Positions 1 through 9,497 are shown, counted from the first letter of the stretch. The stretch is DNA of 64,000 bases from Cellulomonas sp. P24 (GCF_024704385.1 NZ_JAJDFX010000002.1:1178001-1242000); one strand, 5' to 3'. A program made the numbers and translations. The notes: generated by a model from the sequence alone, not told the origin.

Positions 1-617
1 AGCCGGACCGTCTCGACCCGTCCGAGCTTCTGGCACAGCCGGGTCAGACCGTTCTCCTCCTTGTCGAACACCGGCATGATGACGACCTCGTTGATCGCAT
101 CCCACACGTCGACCACACCGCGGAAGTCGGTGACGTCACGCACGATCCGGGCGCGCACGGCGGCCTCGACCTCGTCGACGGAAAGATCGCGCAACCAGTG
201 CGGCGCCAGCGTGTGCCACGCCAACGGGTGCCCCTTGACGACGCAGCCGTGGTCGACGAACCACTGTGCCGTGCGCAGCAGCCGTGCCGTGTCCGGGTGC
301 CCACGCTCCGGCTCGAACGCGCCCCAGTAGAACGGCAGCGTCGCGGTGTTGAACAGCTCGAACCACAGCTCGGCCAGGTGTGCACCCTCCGACGGCGCGG
401 CGCCACCGAACGGGCTGTCCGACCGCGCGTCGGTCTCGCCGTTGGCGAACCCGATGAAGTCGAACCCGATGTTCGCGAACGCGAACGCGTGCCGTGTCTG
501 CTCGACCACGACCTCGGTGTCCGCGACCGGGTCCCCGGCCGCGGTGCGCACCACCACGGTCGACCGGCCGACCCGATGGTTCATGACCTCCGGGGTGCTG
601 CGCGATGCCACCTGCAT
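1..617 (-). CDS. GH10 endo-1,4-beta-xylanase, intracellular, 3' part outside window
   Basis: About 205 N-terminal residues of a glycoside hydrolase family 10 protein; the C-terminus with the nucleophile lies beyond the left edge. Recognisable motifs are KGHPLAWH (the family RGHxLxWH substrate-binding strand) and WDAINEV, whose Glu near residue 177 is the acid/base catalyst; FYWGAFEPERG matches the usual ENxxKW..xEPxxG strand. A short beta-rich segment precedes the barrel. There is no signal peptide or lipobox, so it should act in the cytoplasm on imported xylo-oligosaccharides rather than on polymeric xylan. ATG at 617 is preceded by GAGGAG at good spacing. It is the last visible gene of the operon starting at 9295. 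Confidence 0.85.
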   Translation of the reverse strand, partial: MQVASRSTPEVMNHRVGRSTVVVRTAAGDPVADTEVVVEQTRHAFAFANIGFDFIGFANGETDARSDSPFGGAAPSEGAHLAELWFELFNTATLPFYWGAFEPERGHPDTARLLRTAQWFVDHGCVVKGHPLAWHTLAPHWLRDLSVDEVEAAVRARIVRDVTDFRGVVDVWDAINEVVIMPVFDKEENGLTRLCQKLGRVETVR

Positions 618-698
618 GTGACGGCTCCTCTCGTGCTCTGCCCCGCTCGTGGGGTCCCTGTGGGCCCTGCGCCCCGTTCGGTTGCTGAACCGGCCGGT

Positions 699-1448
699 TC
701 AGACCTGACTCATGCCGCCGTCGACCACCAGCTCGGCACCGGCGACGAAGCTGCTCTCGGACGACGCGAGGAACAGCGCGGCCGCGGCGATCTCGTCCGG
801 GCGACCCACGCGGCCGACCGGCACGGCGTCCTCGATACGTCGCAGCACCGTTCCATCCTCGCCGTCCGCACCGACGAACGCCGAGAAACCGACGGACATC
901 GTCGGCCCCGGGCTGAGGGCGTTGACGCGGATCCTCCGGTCGCGGAGCTCGGAGGTCAGTGTCCGGGCCAGCGACCGCACGGCGGCCTTGCTCGCGTTGT
1001 ACACCCCGTGCCCGGGATCCCCGTTGCTGCCGGAGATCGAGGAGATCAGCACCACGGTCGCACCGTCCCGGAGCAGCGGCAGCGCCCGCTGGACGGTGAA
1101 GAACGTCCCCCGCACGTTGAGGTCGGCCACCCGGTCGAACAGGGCGCCGGTCATCTCGCCGAGCGGCGCCTCGCTCCCGCCACCGGCGTTCGCGACCAGC
1201 ACGTCCAGCCGACGACCGGTCGCGCCGATCGTCTGCATCACCCGGTCGAGGTCGTCGAGCGACGCGGCGTCGCCGGCCACCCCGGTCGCATGCGGCCCGA
1301 GCTCCGCCAGCGCGGCGTCGAGGGTCGCCCGCGTGCGGCCGGTCACGACGACGTCCGCACCTTCCGCGACGAAGCGCCGGGCGATCGCCAAGCCGATCCC
1401 CGCCGTCCCGCCGGTCACGAGGGCCAGCATCCCGTCCAGTCGTCCCAT
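699..1448 (-). CDS. SDR family oxidoreductase (copy 1)
   Basis: A classical short-chain dehydrogenase/reductase of 249 residues. Visible are the NAD(P)-binding TGGTAGIG motif (residues 12-19), the NAG motif near 87, catalytic Ser near 137, and the YNASK active site with Tyr150 and Lys154; PG follows the catalytic strand. It is a close paralogue of the SDR at 5294-6037: the C-terminal 15 residues are identical. It lies 6 nt downstream of the GH3 gene and upstream of the GH10 gene in one operon. It probably oxidises or reduces a sugar, sugar lactone or polyol from the same pathway; the substrate cannot be read from sequence. Confidence 0.9.
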   Translation of the reverse strand: MGRLDGMLALVTGGTAGIGLAIARRFVAEGADVVVTGRTRATLDAALAELGPHATGVAGDAASLDDLDRVMQTIGATGRRLDVLVANAGGGSEAPLGEMTGALFDRVADLNVRGTFFTVQRALPLLRDGATVVLISSISGSNGDPGHGVYNASKAAVRSLARTLTSELRDRRIRVNALSPGPTMSVGFSAFVGADGEDGTVLRRIEDAVPVGRVGRPDEIAAAALFLASSESSFVAGAELVVDGGMSQV

Positions 1449-1454
1449 CTCCGG

Positions 1455-3782
1455 TCACCCTCTCGTCTCGGCCGCGGTGACCGCAGGCGGTCGGTCCGCG
1501 GGTACGACCTCGACCGTGACGTCGACCCAGCGGGCGTCGGCGACGGTGATCGGGTGCCGGTCACCGACGAGGTCGACGGTCGCCTCGACCGTCCTCTCGG
1601 CGCACGACGTCCCGACCCACAGCTCGACGATCCCCGGCTCGACCGCACGCACCAGGTCCCGGCCGCTGAAGCCCAGCCGGGTGGTCGGCACCGCGAACCG
1701 CACCGTCGCCGCGGCCCCCGGCTCGAGCTCGACGCGAGCGAAGGCGAGCAGCTGCGCCACCGGCCGCGTGATCGACGCGACGGGGTCGTGGGCGTACAGC
1801 TGCACGACGTCGGCGCCGGACCGGTCACCGGTGTTCGTGACCCTGACCGTCGCCTCGATCGTCCCGTCGGTCGGCACGGTCGACGGGACCTGCAGCCGGT
1901 CGTGGGAGAACGACGTGTAGGACAGCCCGAACCCGAACGGGCGGACCGGCTGCGGGTCGAGGTTCGACACCGACGACGCCCCGCCGAGGGCCGGGTGCAG
2001 GTAGGAGTACGGCTGCGCACCCCCGGAGCCCGGCATGCTGACCGGGAGTCGGCCCGACGGGTTGACCCGTCCGCCGATCACGCCGGCGATCGCCCGCGCA
2101 CCCTCCTCGCCCGGGAAGAACGCCTGCACGACGGCCGCGCACGCGTCGAGGGCCCACGCGACTGCGTAGGGGCGCCCGGTCACGAGCACGAGCACGACGG
2201 GTGTGCCGGTGGCGAGCACGGCCTCGACCAGCTCGCGCTGCACCCCGGGCAGCTCGAGGTCGTCGACGTCGCACCCCTCGCCGGACGTGCCACGACCGAA
2301 CAGCCCGGCGCGGTCCCCGACCACGACGACCGCGAGGTCCGCCCCGGTCGCGGCTGTCACGGCGTCGGCGATGCCGGCACGGTCCTCGCCGTCGACCCCG
2401 CACCCCTCGACGTAGGTGAGCTCGGTTCCGGTCAGCTCGTCACGCAACGCGTCGAGCACGCTGGGCACGTCGAGACCGAGCGGCACGTCCGGATGGAAGT
2501 CGAGGACGTGGTTGGCGAACGAGTAGCAGCCGAACAACGCGGTCGGACGGTGCGCGTTCGGCCCGACGAGGGCCACCCGCGACGGTCCGGACAGCGGCAG
2601 CGTCCCGTCGTTCGACAGGAGCACGATCGCCTCCTCGGCGACCCGCGCGGCGAGCGCCCGGTGCTCGGCGGGATCGAGGTCGATCGCGTCGACCTGGGGT
2701 GCGTCCGCGAGCCCGTCGAGGAGCCCGAGCTCCGCCTTCTGCCGGAGCACCCTGGTGACCGCGCGGTCCACGAGACTCTCGGGCACCGTCCCGGCACGCA
2801 CCGCGTCGGCCAGCGGGCGCCGGTAGGCGTTGCCGGTCGGCAGCTCGACGTCCACGCCGGCGGCCAGGGCCTGGGCAGCGGCGTCACCGAGATCGGCGGC
2901 CACACCGTGCAGCGACGCGAGGAATGCCACCCCGAAGTAGTCGGCGACGACCACGCCGTCGAACCCCCAGCGGTCCCGCAGGACCCCCGTCAGCAGCGAC
3001 GCGTCCGCCGCTGCCGGCAGGCCGTCGACCTCGGCGTACGAGTGCATCACCGAGCGCGCGCCGCCGTCGAGCACGGCCATCTCGAACGGGATCAGCAGGA
3101 CGTCGGCGATCTCGCGGGGCCCTGCGTGCACCGGGGCGAGGTTCCGACCGGCCCGCGACGCCGAGTACCCGACGAAGTGCTTGAGGGTCGCGACGATCCC
3201 GGCCTCCTGCAACCCGCGCACGTAGCTCGTCGCGACGGTGCCGACGACGTACGGGTCCTCCGCGATGCACTCCTCGACGCGCCCCCAACGCGCGTCCCGC
3301 ACCACGTCGAGCACCGGCGCGAGGCCCTGGTGGATGCCCAGGGACCGCATCGTCGTGCCGATCGCCCGCCCCATCTCCTGGACCAGCTGCGGGTCGAACG
3401 ACGCACCCCAGGAGAGTGGGGCCGGGAAGGTCGTCGCCTGCCAGGCCGCCAGCCCGGTCAGGCACTCCTCGTGCACGACGGCCTGGATCCCGGTGCGTGT
3501 GTGCTCGACCAGCCAGCGCTGCCGCTCGCGCAGCGACCTCGCCGCGCTCGCCGGATCCACCGGTGCCGTGCCGTAGAACCGCGTGATCTGACCGATGCCG
3601 TCCCGCGCGAACTCCTCGAACGCCGGCTCCTCGTCGAGCATCGCGTCCTGCAGCGGCGCGACGGCGGCCCCCGAGCCGGCGTCCACCCAGACGCCGACGA
3701 GCTGCGCCAGCTTCTCCTCGAGCGTCATGCCCGCGAGCACCGCCTCGACGCGCTGCGCGACGTCGGGGACCTGCGCTGTCAT
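1455..3782 (-). CDS. GH3 beta-glycosidase (beta-xylosidase/beta-glucosidase)
   Basis: Glycoside hydrolase family 3 exo-enzyme of 775 residues with the usual (beta/alpha)8 domain, alpha/beta sandwich and C-terminal fibronectin-III-like domain (from about residue 650). The catalytic nucleophile is Asp near residue 279 in VVADYFGV; KHFVGYSASRAGRN is the family substrate-binding KHF motif, and GRNLAPV resembles beta-xylosidase-type members. No signal peptide, so cytoplasmic. I chose ATG at 3782, which overlaps the preceding tautomerase stop as ATGA; an upstream in-frame extension would run through that gene. With a GH10 xylanase in the same operon, release of xylose or glucose from imported oligosaccharides is the likely role. 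Confidence 0.9.
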   Translation of the reverse strand: MTAQVPDVAQRVEAVLAGMTLEEKLAQLVGVWVDAGSGAAVAPLQDAMLDEEPAFEEFARDGIGQITRFYGTAPVDPASAARSLRERQRWLVEHTRTGIQAVVHEECLTGLAAWQATTFPAPLSWGASFDPQLVQEMGRAIGTTMRSLGIHQGLAPVLDVVRDARWGRVEECIAEDPYVVGTVATSYVRGLQEAGIVATLKHFVGYSASRAGRNLAPVHAGPREIADVLLIPFEMAVLDGGARSVMHSYAEVDGLPAAADASLLTGVLRDRWGFDGVVVADYFGVAFLASLHGVAADLGDAAAQALAAGVDVELPTGNAYRRPLADAVRAGTVPESLVDRAVTRVLRQKAELGLLDGLADAPQVDAIDLDPAEHRALAARVAEEAIVLLSNDGTLPLSGPSRVALVGPNAHRPTALFGCYSFANHVLDFHPDVPLGLDVPSVLDALRDELTGTELTYVEGCGVDGEDRAGIADAVTAATGADLAVVVVGDRAGLFGRGTSGEGCDVDDLELPGVQRELVEAVLATGTPVVLVLVTGRPYAVAWALDACAAVVQAFFPGEEGARAIAGVIGGRVNPSGRLPVSMPGSGGAQPYSYLHPALGGASSVSNLDPQPVRPFGFGLSYTSFSHDRLQVPSTVPTDGTIEATVRVTNTGDRSGADVVQLYAHDPVASITRPVAQLLAFARVELEPGAAATVRFAVPTTRLGFSGRDLVRAVEPGIVELWVGTSCAERTVEATVDLVGDRHPITVADARWVDVTVEVVPADRPPAVTAAETRG

Positions 3783-4147
3783 CGCAGCCCTCGGGCGCCG
3801 GGGTACCAGTCCTCGAGGGTGTTCTCGTTGACGGCGATGAACACGTCGTCGGGTCGGACGCCCTCGGCCTCGAGCCGCCGCGCGACCGCGTCGAACATGC
3901 GTGCCTTCGTCGCCGCGTCGTACATGCGCACCATGAGGATCCGCACGTAGACCACGTCGCGACGATCCCCACCCAGGTAGTGCGGGTCGGCGATCAGGTG
4001 GTCCGCCGGCAGCGGGTGGATCACCTGGAACCTGTCCTCCGCGTCCATGCCGAGACCCTCGACGAGCCCCGCGTTGACGGCGTCGGCGTAGGCGAGACGG
4101 GTGGCGGCCGGGACGGTGTCCGCGACCTCGATCGTGACCAGTGGCAT
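3779..4147 (-). CDS. Tautomerase_2 family protein
   Basis: A 122-residue tautomerase-superfamily protein. After Met removal the N-terminus is Pro (MPLVTIEV), the catalytic base of this superfamily, and the body (PADH...YLGGDRRDVVYVRI...PDDVFIAVNE) fits the Tautomerase_2 (PF14552) pattern rather than the short 4-oxalocrotonate tautomerases. It overlaps the Gfo/Idh gene by 1 nt (TGATG) and the GH3 gene by 4 nt (ATGA), so translation is probably coupled. Members act on enol/keto substrates; here it may isomerise an oxidised sugar intermediate made by the neighbouring dehydrogenases. That role is inference from context only. Confidence 0.82.
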   Translation of the reverse strand: MPLVTIEVADTVPAATRLAYADAVNAGLVEGLGMDAEDRFQVIHPLPADHLIADPHYLGGDRRDVVYVRILMVRMYDAATKARMFDAVARRLEAEGVRPDDVFIAVNENTLEDWYPGARGLR

Positions 4148-5220
4148 CAGACCCAGACCTCCTTGGTGACGCGCACGTCGGCGCGGGTACGTGCGGACTC
4201 CTCGATGGCCAGGCCGAGCGCGTGGTCCTGGCAGCCTTGCGCGAGCGGGTACGGCGCCGGCCCCTCGTCACGGACCCACCGGCCCATGGCGGCGAGGTGG
4301 GCGGCGACCGCGATGTCGTCCTCGGACAGCCGCGTCCCCACCCAGGGGTTGCGGTAGACGATCCGGCCGTCGAACGACGTGTGGACGACCTCGTTGCCCT
4401 CGAGGTTCATGTCCACCCCGGTGCGTCGGTACACGACCGGCGAGGTGACGACGCCGTCCGCGGTCAGCCGCGTGACCTCGTCGTCGACGATCTCCCCGAG
4501 CGAGCCGCGGATCACGATCCGTCGTGCACGCAGCGGGTTCCACCACTGGTTCTCGACGAAGTCGTACAGCCCCGTGCGCCCGTCGCCGAAGTCGAGCGTG
4601 GCGATCGTCGTCGTGCGCGGGCCCGGCTGCGGGTCGTCGACCCAGCCGTCGAACGTGAGCGGGTCGGCCAACGGTGCGACGAAGGCCCGGGCGCTGACCA
4701 CTGCGTCGTCCAGGTCGACACCGAGGAAGCCGCGCACCAGTGACACCGCGTGATACAGGTGCGTCGAGGCGATCTCGACGGAGGTCGGCGTGCCGATCAC
4801 CCCGTCGCGCACCACGGCGAGCCGTGACGCGTGCCCGGGCATCAGCATGTACTGCTCGCCGACCTGCACACGGCCCGAGCCGCCGACGTCGTGCCACAGC
4901 GCGCGCAGACCGTCGAGGTCCGGCGCCGGTGGCGTCTCGGCCAGGACCTGGGCCCCGGCGGCGACGAGCTCCCGCACGACGTCCGGCATCGCCGGCCACG
5001 AGACCGCCGCCACCACGAACTCGGGGGCGAGGGCGAGGACCTCGTCGATCGTGCGAACCGCACGCACGCCCCAACGGGCGGTGATGCGCTCGGCCTCGGC
5101 CTCGGTCTGGGTGACGACCCCGACCACCTGCAGGCGGTCCGGGGCCGCTTGGGCCATGCGGAGGTGGAACTCGGAGCGCCAACCGCTCCCGATGACTGCG
5201 AATCTCACGGGACCCGACAC
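4147..5220 (-). CDS. Gfo/Idh/MocA family oxidoreductase
   Basis: A 357-residue NAD(P)-dependent sugar or cyclitol dehydrogenase. The Rossmann fold starts at once (RFAVIGSGWRSEFH), followed by the family strand-helix pattern and the ETPPAPD segment in place of the usual EKP motif; the C-terminal half is the alpha/beta substrate domain. I chose GTG at 5220, which has GAGGAAG about 8 nt upstream; an in-frame ATG at 5256 would add 12 residues with no good ribosome site. Lys is absent from the usual EKP position (ETP here), which is seen in some divergent members. It sits between the second SDR and the tautomerase in the operon, pointing to oxidation or epimerisation of an imported sugar. Confidence 0.85.
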   Translation of the reverse strand: MSGPVRFAVIGSGWRSEFHLRMAQAAPDRLQVVGVVTQTEAEAERITARWGVRAVRTIDEVLALAPEFVVAAVSWPAMPDVVRELVAAGAQVLAETPPAPDLDGLRALWHDVGGSGRVQVGEQYMLMPGHASRLAVVRDGVIGTPTSVEIASTHLYHAVSLVRGFLGVDLDDAVVSARAFVAPLADPLTFDGWVDDPQPGPRTTTIATLDFGDGRTGLYDFVENQWWNPLRARRIVIRGSLGEIVDDEVTRLTADGVVTSPVVYRRTGVDMNLEGNEVVHTSFDGRIVYRNPWVGTRLSEDDIAVAAHLAAMGRWVRDEGPAPYPLAQGCQDHALGLAIEESARTRADVRVTKEVWV

Positions 5221-5293
5221 CAGACGTACTTCCTCTCGACTGTCCTGACGCACCACCGGTTCCCGGCGGTGCCCGTTCCCGATCGACGACCGG

Positions 5294-6037
5294 TCAAACC
5301 TGACTCATGCCCCCGTCGACGACCAGCTCGGCGCCGGCGACGAAGCTCGACTCGTCCGAGGCGAGGAACAGCACGGCGGCGGCGACCTCGTCCGGGCGCC
5401 CGACGCGTCCCACCGGGATCGCGGCCACGACCTGCTGCTCGACCGCGTCGTCGCCGCCGGTGAACGCCGCGAACCCGGCGGTCGCCGTCGGGCCGGGGCT
5501 CACGGCGTTCGCACGGATGCGGCGTCCGCGCAGCTCGGCCGTCAGCGTGCGTGCCAGCGAGCGCACCGCGGCCTTGGTCGCGTTGTAGACCGCGTGCCCC
5601 GGTCCCCCGTTGCTCCCCGCGATGGACGACGTGAGCACGATCGTCGCGCCGTCCCGCATGAGCGGCACCACCCGCTGCACCGTGAAGAACGTGCCGCGGA
5701 AGTTCAGGTCCGAGACCAGGTCGAACGCCTCCGGCCGGGTGTCGGCGACCGCTGTCGCGGCGACGTCCCTGCCGGCGTTCGCGACGAGCACGTCGACCGG
5801 GCGGCCACGCTCGCGGAGCGCGTCCGCCAGCCGGTCCAGGTCGGCGAGGTCGCTCGCGTCGCCGAGGACCCCCGTGACGTGCGGTCCGAGCTCGGCGAGG
5901 GTGTCGTCGATCTCGGCCTGGTGCGGCGAGGTCACGACGACGTCGGCCCCCTCCGCCACGAACCGGGTGGCGATGGCTCGCCCGATGCCCGCGGTGCCCG
6001 CCGTGACCACCGCGAGCCGTCCGTCCAGCTGTCCCAT
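5294..6037 (-). CDS. SDR family oxidoreductase (copy 2)
   Basis: Short-chain dehydrogenase/reductase of 247 residues. It has TAGTAGIG (one Gly of the first copy's glycine motif changed to Ala), NAG near residue 88, Ser near 137, and YNATK with Tyr151 and Lys155. It is clearly a paralogue of the protein at 699-1448; the C-terminal blocks GRVGRPDE and [19 protein letters not shown] are shared exactly. It is the first catabolic gene after the permeases (55-nt gap). Two closely related SDRs flanking a Gfo/Idh enzyme suggest successive or parallel oxidation steps on related substrates; the specificities are unknown. Confidence 0.9.
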   Translation of the reverse strand: MGQLDGRLAVVTAGTAGIGRAIATRFVAEGADVVVTSPHQAEIDDTLAELGPHVTGVLGDASDLADLDRLADALRERGRPVDVLVANAGRDVAATAVADTRPEAFDLVSDLNFRGTFFTVQRVVPLMRDGATIVLTSSIAGSNGGPGHAVYNATKAAVRSLARTLTAELRGRRIRANAVSPGPTATAGFAAFTGGDDAVEQQVVAAIPVGRVGRPDEVAAAVLFLASDESSFVAGAELVVDGGMSQV

Positions 6038-6092
6038 CAGTCCTCCCCGTTCGTGTCGGTCACCGGTCGGACGCCGGCCTGGTAGCGGCGGC

Positions 6093-6881
6093 TCATTTGA
6101 GCGCCCCGGCCGCGAGACCGCGCTCGAAGTACTTCTGCAGCGACAGGTACGCGATGATCTCCGGCACCGCGGTGATGACCGCTGCCGCGAGCACCCCGGT
6201 CTGGTCGTTCGTGTACTGGCTCGTGAAGAACGACGGCAGGAGCGTCACGACCTGCTTGCTCGGGTCGTTGAGCATGAGCATCGGGAGCAGGAACGCGTTC
6301 CAGGAGTTGATCAGCGTCAGCACCACGATCGCCGCGGCGATCGGTCGCGTGAGCGGCAGGACGATGTTCCAGAAGACCTGCACGATGTTCGCGCCGTCGA
6401 CCCGTCCGGCCTCCATGAGCTCGGTCGGGATGCCCGCGAAGTAGTTCCGTGCGAGCAGCACCGTGAACGGCACCTGCAGGGCCGCGAGCGGCAGGATCAC
6501 CGCGATGAGCTCGTTGTACATGTCGAAGGTCGACGCGGTGACGAACAGCGGTGTCAGCAGCACCGCCTCCGGCATGGTGAGCGCGGCGATGAGGATCCAG
6601 AACCAGATCTCCTTGCCGGCGATGCGCAGCTTGGCGAAGCCGAAGGCCGCGAGCATCGTGCAGACGTAGACGATCGCGATCGTCGAGACCGAGATGAGGA
6701 TGCTGTTGCGGAAGTAGGTACCGACCACCCCGGTGTCGAAGACCTTCTGGTAGTTGCCCACGCCACGCCCGGCGAGGGAGCCCTGCACCATGGCGATCAG
6801 GGGCGCGAGGTACGGCAGCGCGATGACCGTGACCAGGATCTGCAGGCCGATGCGGGACGTGCGACTTCGTGACTCGAACAC
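6093..6881 (-). CDS. ABC sugar transporter permease, MalG type
   Basis: Inner-membrane permease of a CUT1-type carbohydrate importer, 262 residues, six predicted membrane segments, beginning with one near residues 10-30. The EAA loop that contacts the ATPase is visible as [20 protein letters not shown]. The C-terminal RGLAAGALK is typical of MalG-like subunits. The start is GTG at 6881 with GGGAGG 7 nt upstream. It is 4 nt downstream of the MalF-type gene. No ATPase gene is in this operon, so a shared MsiK-type ATPase elsewhere probably energises it, as is usual in actinobacteria. Confidence 0.92.
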   Translation of the reverse strand: MFESRSRTSRIGLQILVTVIALPYLAPLIAMVQGSLAGRGVGNYQKVFDTGVVGTYFRNSILISVSTIAIVYVCTMLAAFGFAKLRIAGKEIWFWILIAALTMPEAVLLTPLFVTASTFDMYNELIAVILPLAALQVPFTVLLARNYFAGIPTELMEAGRVDGANIVQVFWNIVLPLTRPIAAAIVVLTLINSWNAFLLPMLMLNDPSKQVVTLLPSFFTSQYTNDQTGVLAAAVITAVPEIIAYLSLQKYFERGLAAGALK

Positions 6882-6885
6882 CCGT

Positions 6886-7845
6886 CTACCTCCCTTCGGC
6901 TCTGCGGTTGCGCACGCTCATGAGCACGCCTCCGGCGATGGCCAGCATCAGCAGGGCGACCGAGATGGCGGCCGCGTAGCCGAAGTGCTTCTGCTGCACC
7001 ATCGTTTGATAGATGTAGGTGCCCAAGAACTCGGTCCCGTGGTTGGGCCCACCCTTGGTGACCAGGTACGGGATGTCGAAGGTCTTCAGCGCTCCGATCA
7101 GGCCGAGCATCGCCAGCGCGGATGTCGTCCCGCGGCACATCGGCCAGACGATCGACCACAGGGTGCGGACGCTCCCGGCCCCGTCGATGCGGGCCGCCTC
7201 GAGGATCTCCGGCTCGATCTGGCTCATCGCGGCGTAGAAGAGGATGAACGTCAGCCCCGTCCACTGCCAGATCGTGATCGCCATGACCACGCCCATCGCA
7301 GTGGACGACTCCGCGAGCCAGGGTCGTGTCAGCGCATCGAGGCCGACGTGGCTGAGCAACCAGTTGAACTGCCCGTCCACGTCGAAGATCTGGCGGAACA
7401 CCGGGGCCATCGTGGCCGGGGCAAGCACCGTCGGCACGAAGATGATGACCTTGTAGATCGCTCCGAGCCGGACCCGCGAGTGCATGATCGCGGCGAACAC
7501 GAACCCGATCGCGGTCTGGACCGTGAACGTGATGACGTAGAAGTAGGCCGTGTGCCAGATCGCGTTCCAGAAGACGGTGTCGCCGACCATCTTCGTGAAG
7601 TTGGCGGTGCCGACATGCGTGGGGCTCGACAGGATGAACCCGTTCCAGTCGAGCGTGGCGACGTACCCCGTGAACCCGATCGAGAAGTAGATCAGGCCCA
7701 CGATCAGCACCACGGCGGGGAGGATCCACGGAAGTCCCGCACCCTGCAGGTGGCTGCGTCGCCGTCCGCGCCGGGCCCCGCCGGGGCGGCCGGTCGAGAT
7801 GACCGGCCGTCCCGTCGGGTGTGGCGCCGTTGTCGCTGCGCTCAC
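6886..7845 (-). CDS. ABC sugar transporter permease, MalF type
   Basis: CUT1-type sugar permease of 319 residues with a short cytoplasmic N-terminus rich in Arg and Gly, then about six membrane segments starting with LPWILPAVVLIVGLIYF. The EAA loop reads EAARIDGAGSVRTLWSIVWPM. GTG at 7845 is the chosen start: it is 70 nt downstream of the binding-protein stop, whereas a longer in-frame version from 8004 would overlap the upstream gene by about 90 nt. It pairs with the MalG-type gene 4 nt downstream. Confidence 0.88.
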   Translation of the reverse strand: MSAATTAPHPTGRPVISTGRPGGARRGRRRSHLQGAGLPWILPAVVLIVGLIYFSIGFTGYVATLDWNGFILSSPTHVGTANFTKMVGDTVFWNAIWHTAYFYVITFTVQTAIGFVFAAIMHSRVRLGAIYKVIIFVPTVLAPATMAPVFRQIFDVDGQFNWLLSHVGLDALTRPWLAESSTAMGVVMAITIWQWTGLTFILFYAAMSQIEPEILEAARIDGAGSVRTLWSIVWPMCRGTTSALAMLGLIGALKTFDIPYLVTKGGPNHGTEFLGTYIYQTMVQQKHFGYAAAISVALLMLAIAGGVLMSVRNRRAEGR

Positions 7846-7915
7846 CGCTCGGCCCTCGTTCCGGAGGACCAGGCGGAAGGCACGGACGTCAGAGCGACAC
7901 TCGGGCGGTGCTGCG

Positions 7916-9295
7916 TCACTTCTGTGCCTTCTGGACTGCCTCGAGCCCCTCGAGCGCCTGCATCGACGTCTTGTCTCCCGAGGCGACCCCGATGAGGGCA
8001 TCACGGAACGCGGTGTTGAGGTCGGCGCTCACCGTGGCGAACCGCGGCTCCGTCGCCGCGCCTGCACCCTCGGTGTAGGTCTGCAGCGCGGCCTTCTGCT
8101 TGTCCGAGTTCACCAGGTCGATCTGGTCCCACTGCGGGGTGACGCCCTTGAGCGCGGGGATGTCGTTCAACGTGTTCGCGACCGCCTGCTGGCCGGCCGT
8201 GCTCGTCGTCAGCCACAGGGCGAAGGTGGTCGCCGCCGCCTGCTTGGTCGACTTCGCGCTGACCGCGAGCCCGTAGTCGGCGTCACCGAACATCGATCCG
8301 GTGTTGCCCGTCCCCGCGAGGTCGGGGAACGGGATCGGCGTGATCGTGATCGGCGTCGGGCTGCCGACTCCGGCCGCCTCCATCGCGGCCACCATGCTGT
8401 CCTTGACGGCGTACTGGGTGTACCAGGTGCCCATCATGACCATGGCGTACTTGCCCGACATGAAGGCGTTGTTCGCGTCCGGGTACTGCTGCAGACCGAC
8501 GGCGCCCTCCTGCATGATCCCGTCGGTGAACAGCGACTTCCACAGGTCCATCGCCGTGACGAACTTCGGGTCGGTCCAGGGGACCTCACCCTTCGACGCC
8601 TTGACGTACAGACCCGGCTCGACGTTGTCGGCGATGGCCTCGAACGTGTCCATGTCGAACGCCCACTGCCCGGCGCCCTGCACGAAGCAGCCCTGGCCGT
8701 CCGCGGTGAGCGTCGCGCAGACGCTCTTCCACTCGGCCATCGTCGTCGGCGCCTTCAGGTTGTACTTGTCGAAGATGTCCTGGTTGATCCACAGGCCGCC
8801 GGAGTAGACCGCACCGGCTGACAGCCCGACCAGCTTGTCGCCGACGGAGAGGCCGTCGACACCGGCGGGGGCGAGCTTGGACTTCCAGTCGCTGCCGAGC
8901 GCGCCCTCGACCGCGGAGGTGAGGTCGATCGCGCCGGCCTCGAAGGTCTGGACCCCGCCGTTCGCCGAGCCGGGGGCGACGTTGAACACGTCCGGACCTT
9001 GGCTCGAGGTGATGGCCGGGCTCAGGACCGAGTCGTACGAGTCGATCGGCTTCGACACGAACTCGACCTTGATGTCGGGGTACTCCTTGTTGAACGCGGC
9101 AATGAGCTTGCTCGCGTTGGTGGCGTCGGGCGTCCAGCCCCACCAGGTGATGTCGCCCGACGTGGCCGAGCCCGGGGTCCCCGTTGTCGCGCCAGAGCCG
9201 CCCGAGCAGGCGGTCAGGGCCAACAGCGCGAGACCTGTGACGGCGGCGACCGCACCAAGTCGGCGGCCGCGCAGCGTCCTCATCGACGTCCGCAT
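7916..9295 (-). CDS. ABC sugar transporter substrate-binding lipoprotein
   Basis: Extracellular solute-binding protein family 1, 459 residues, first gene of the nine-gene operon. The N-terminus has a positively charged region, a hydrophobic stretch and a lipobox LTAC followed by SGG, so it should be anchored on the outer face of the membrane by a lipidated Cys near residue 27. ATG at 9295 has AGGAGA upstream; longer in-frame starts run through the regulatory region. The gene is divergent from the LacI regulator and shares the operator region 9498-9546. The ligand is probably a xylan- or glucan-derived oligosaccharide, judged only from the GH10 and GH3 genes downstream. Confidence 0.9.
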   Translation of the reverse strand: MRTSMRTLRGRRLGAVAAVTGLALLALTACSGGSGATTGTPGSATSGDITWWGWTPDATNASKLIAAFNKEYPDIKVEFVSKPIDSYDSVLSPAITSSQGPDVFNVAPGSANGGVQTFEAGAIDLTSAVEGALGSDWKSKLAPAGVDGLSVGDKLVGLSAGAVYSGGLWINQDIFDKYNLKAPTTMAEWKSVCATLTADGQGCFVQGAGQWAFDMDTFEAIADNVEPGLYVKASKGEVPWTDPKFVTAMDLWKSLFTDGIMQEGAVGLQQYPDANNAFMSGKYAMVMMGTWYTQYAVKDSMVAAMEAAGVGSPTPITITPIPFPDLAGTGNTGSMFGDADYGLAVSAKSTKQAAATTFALWLTTSTAGQQAVANTLNDIPALKGVTPQWDQIDLVNSDKQKAALQTYTEGAGAATEPRFATVSADLNTAFRDALIGVASGDKTSMQALEGLEAVQKAQK

Positions 9296-9497
9296 CTGTG
9301 CTTCTCCTGTTCTGCTCGCTCTGCTGTGAACGAGCTCGATACATCCCGTCGGGGTGCCCGGTGGTCCGGGTGCCCGCTCTCCGGTCGGCGGCGCCGTCCG
9401 GTCGTGCACGTCATGTCCGCGCTGCAGTCCGGTCGACCGGGCCGACCGGCACGGAGCGACGGTCGGGGTCTTCGCACGCCATGTCGTCCTCGCCATC

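Noticed and set aside
198-3950. A plus-strand open frame of over 1200 codons
   Set aside because: It lies antisense to the GH10, SDR and GH3 genes; its product is Arg/Asp/Gly/Val-rich with no domain. In GC-rich DNA such long antisense frames arise from the real gene's codon bias.
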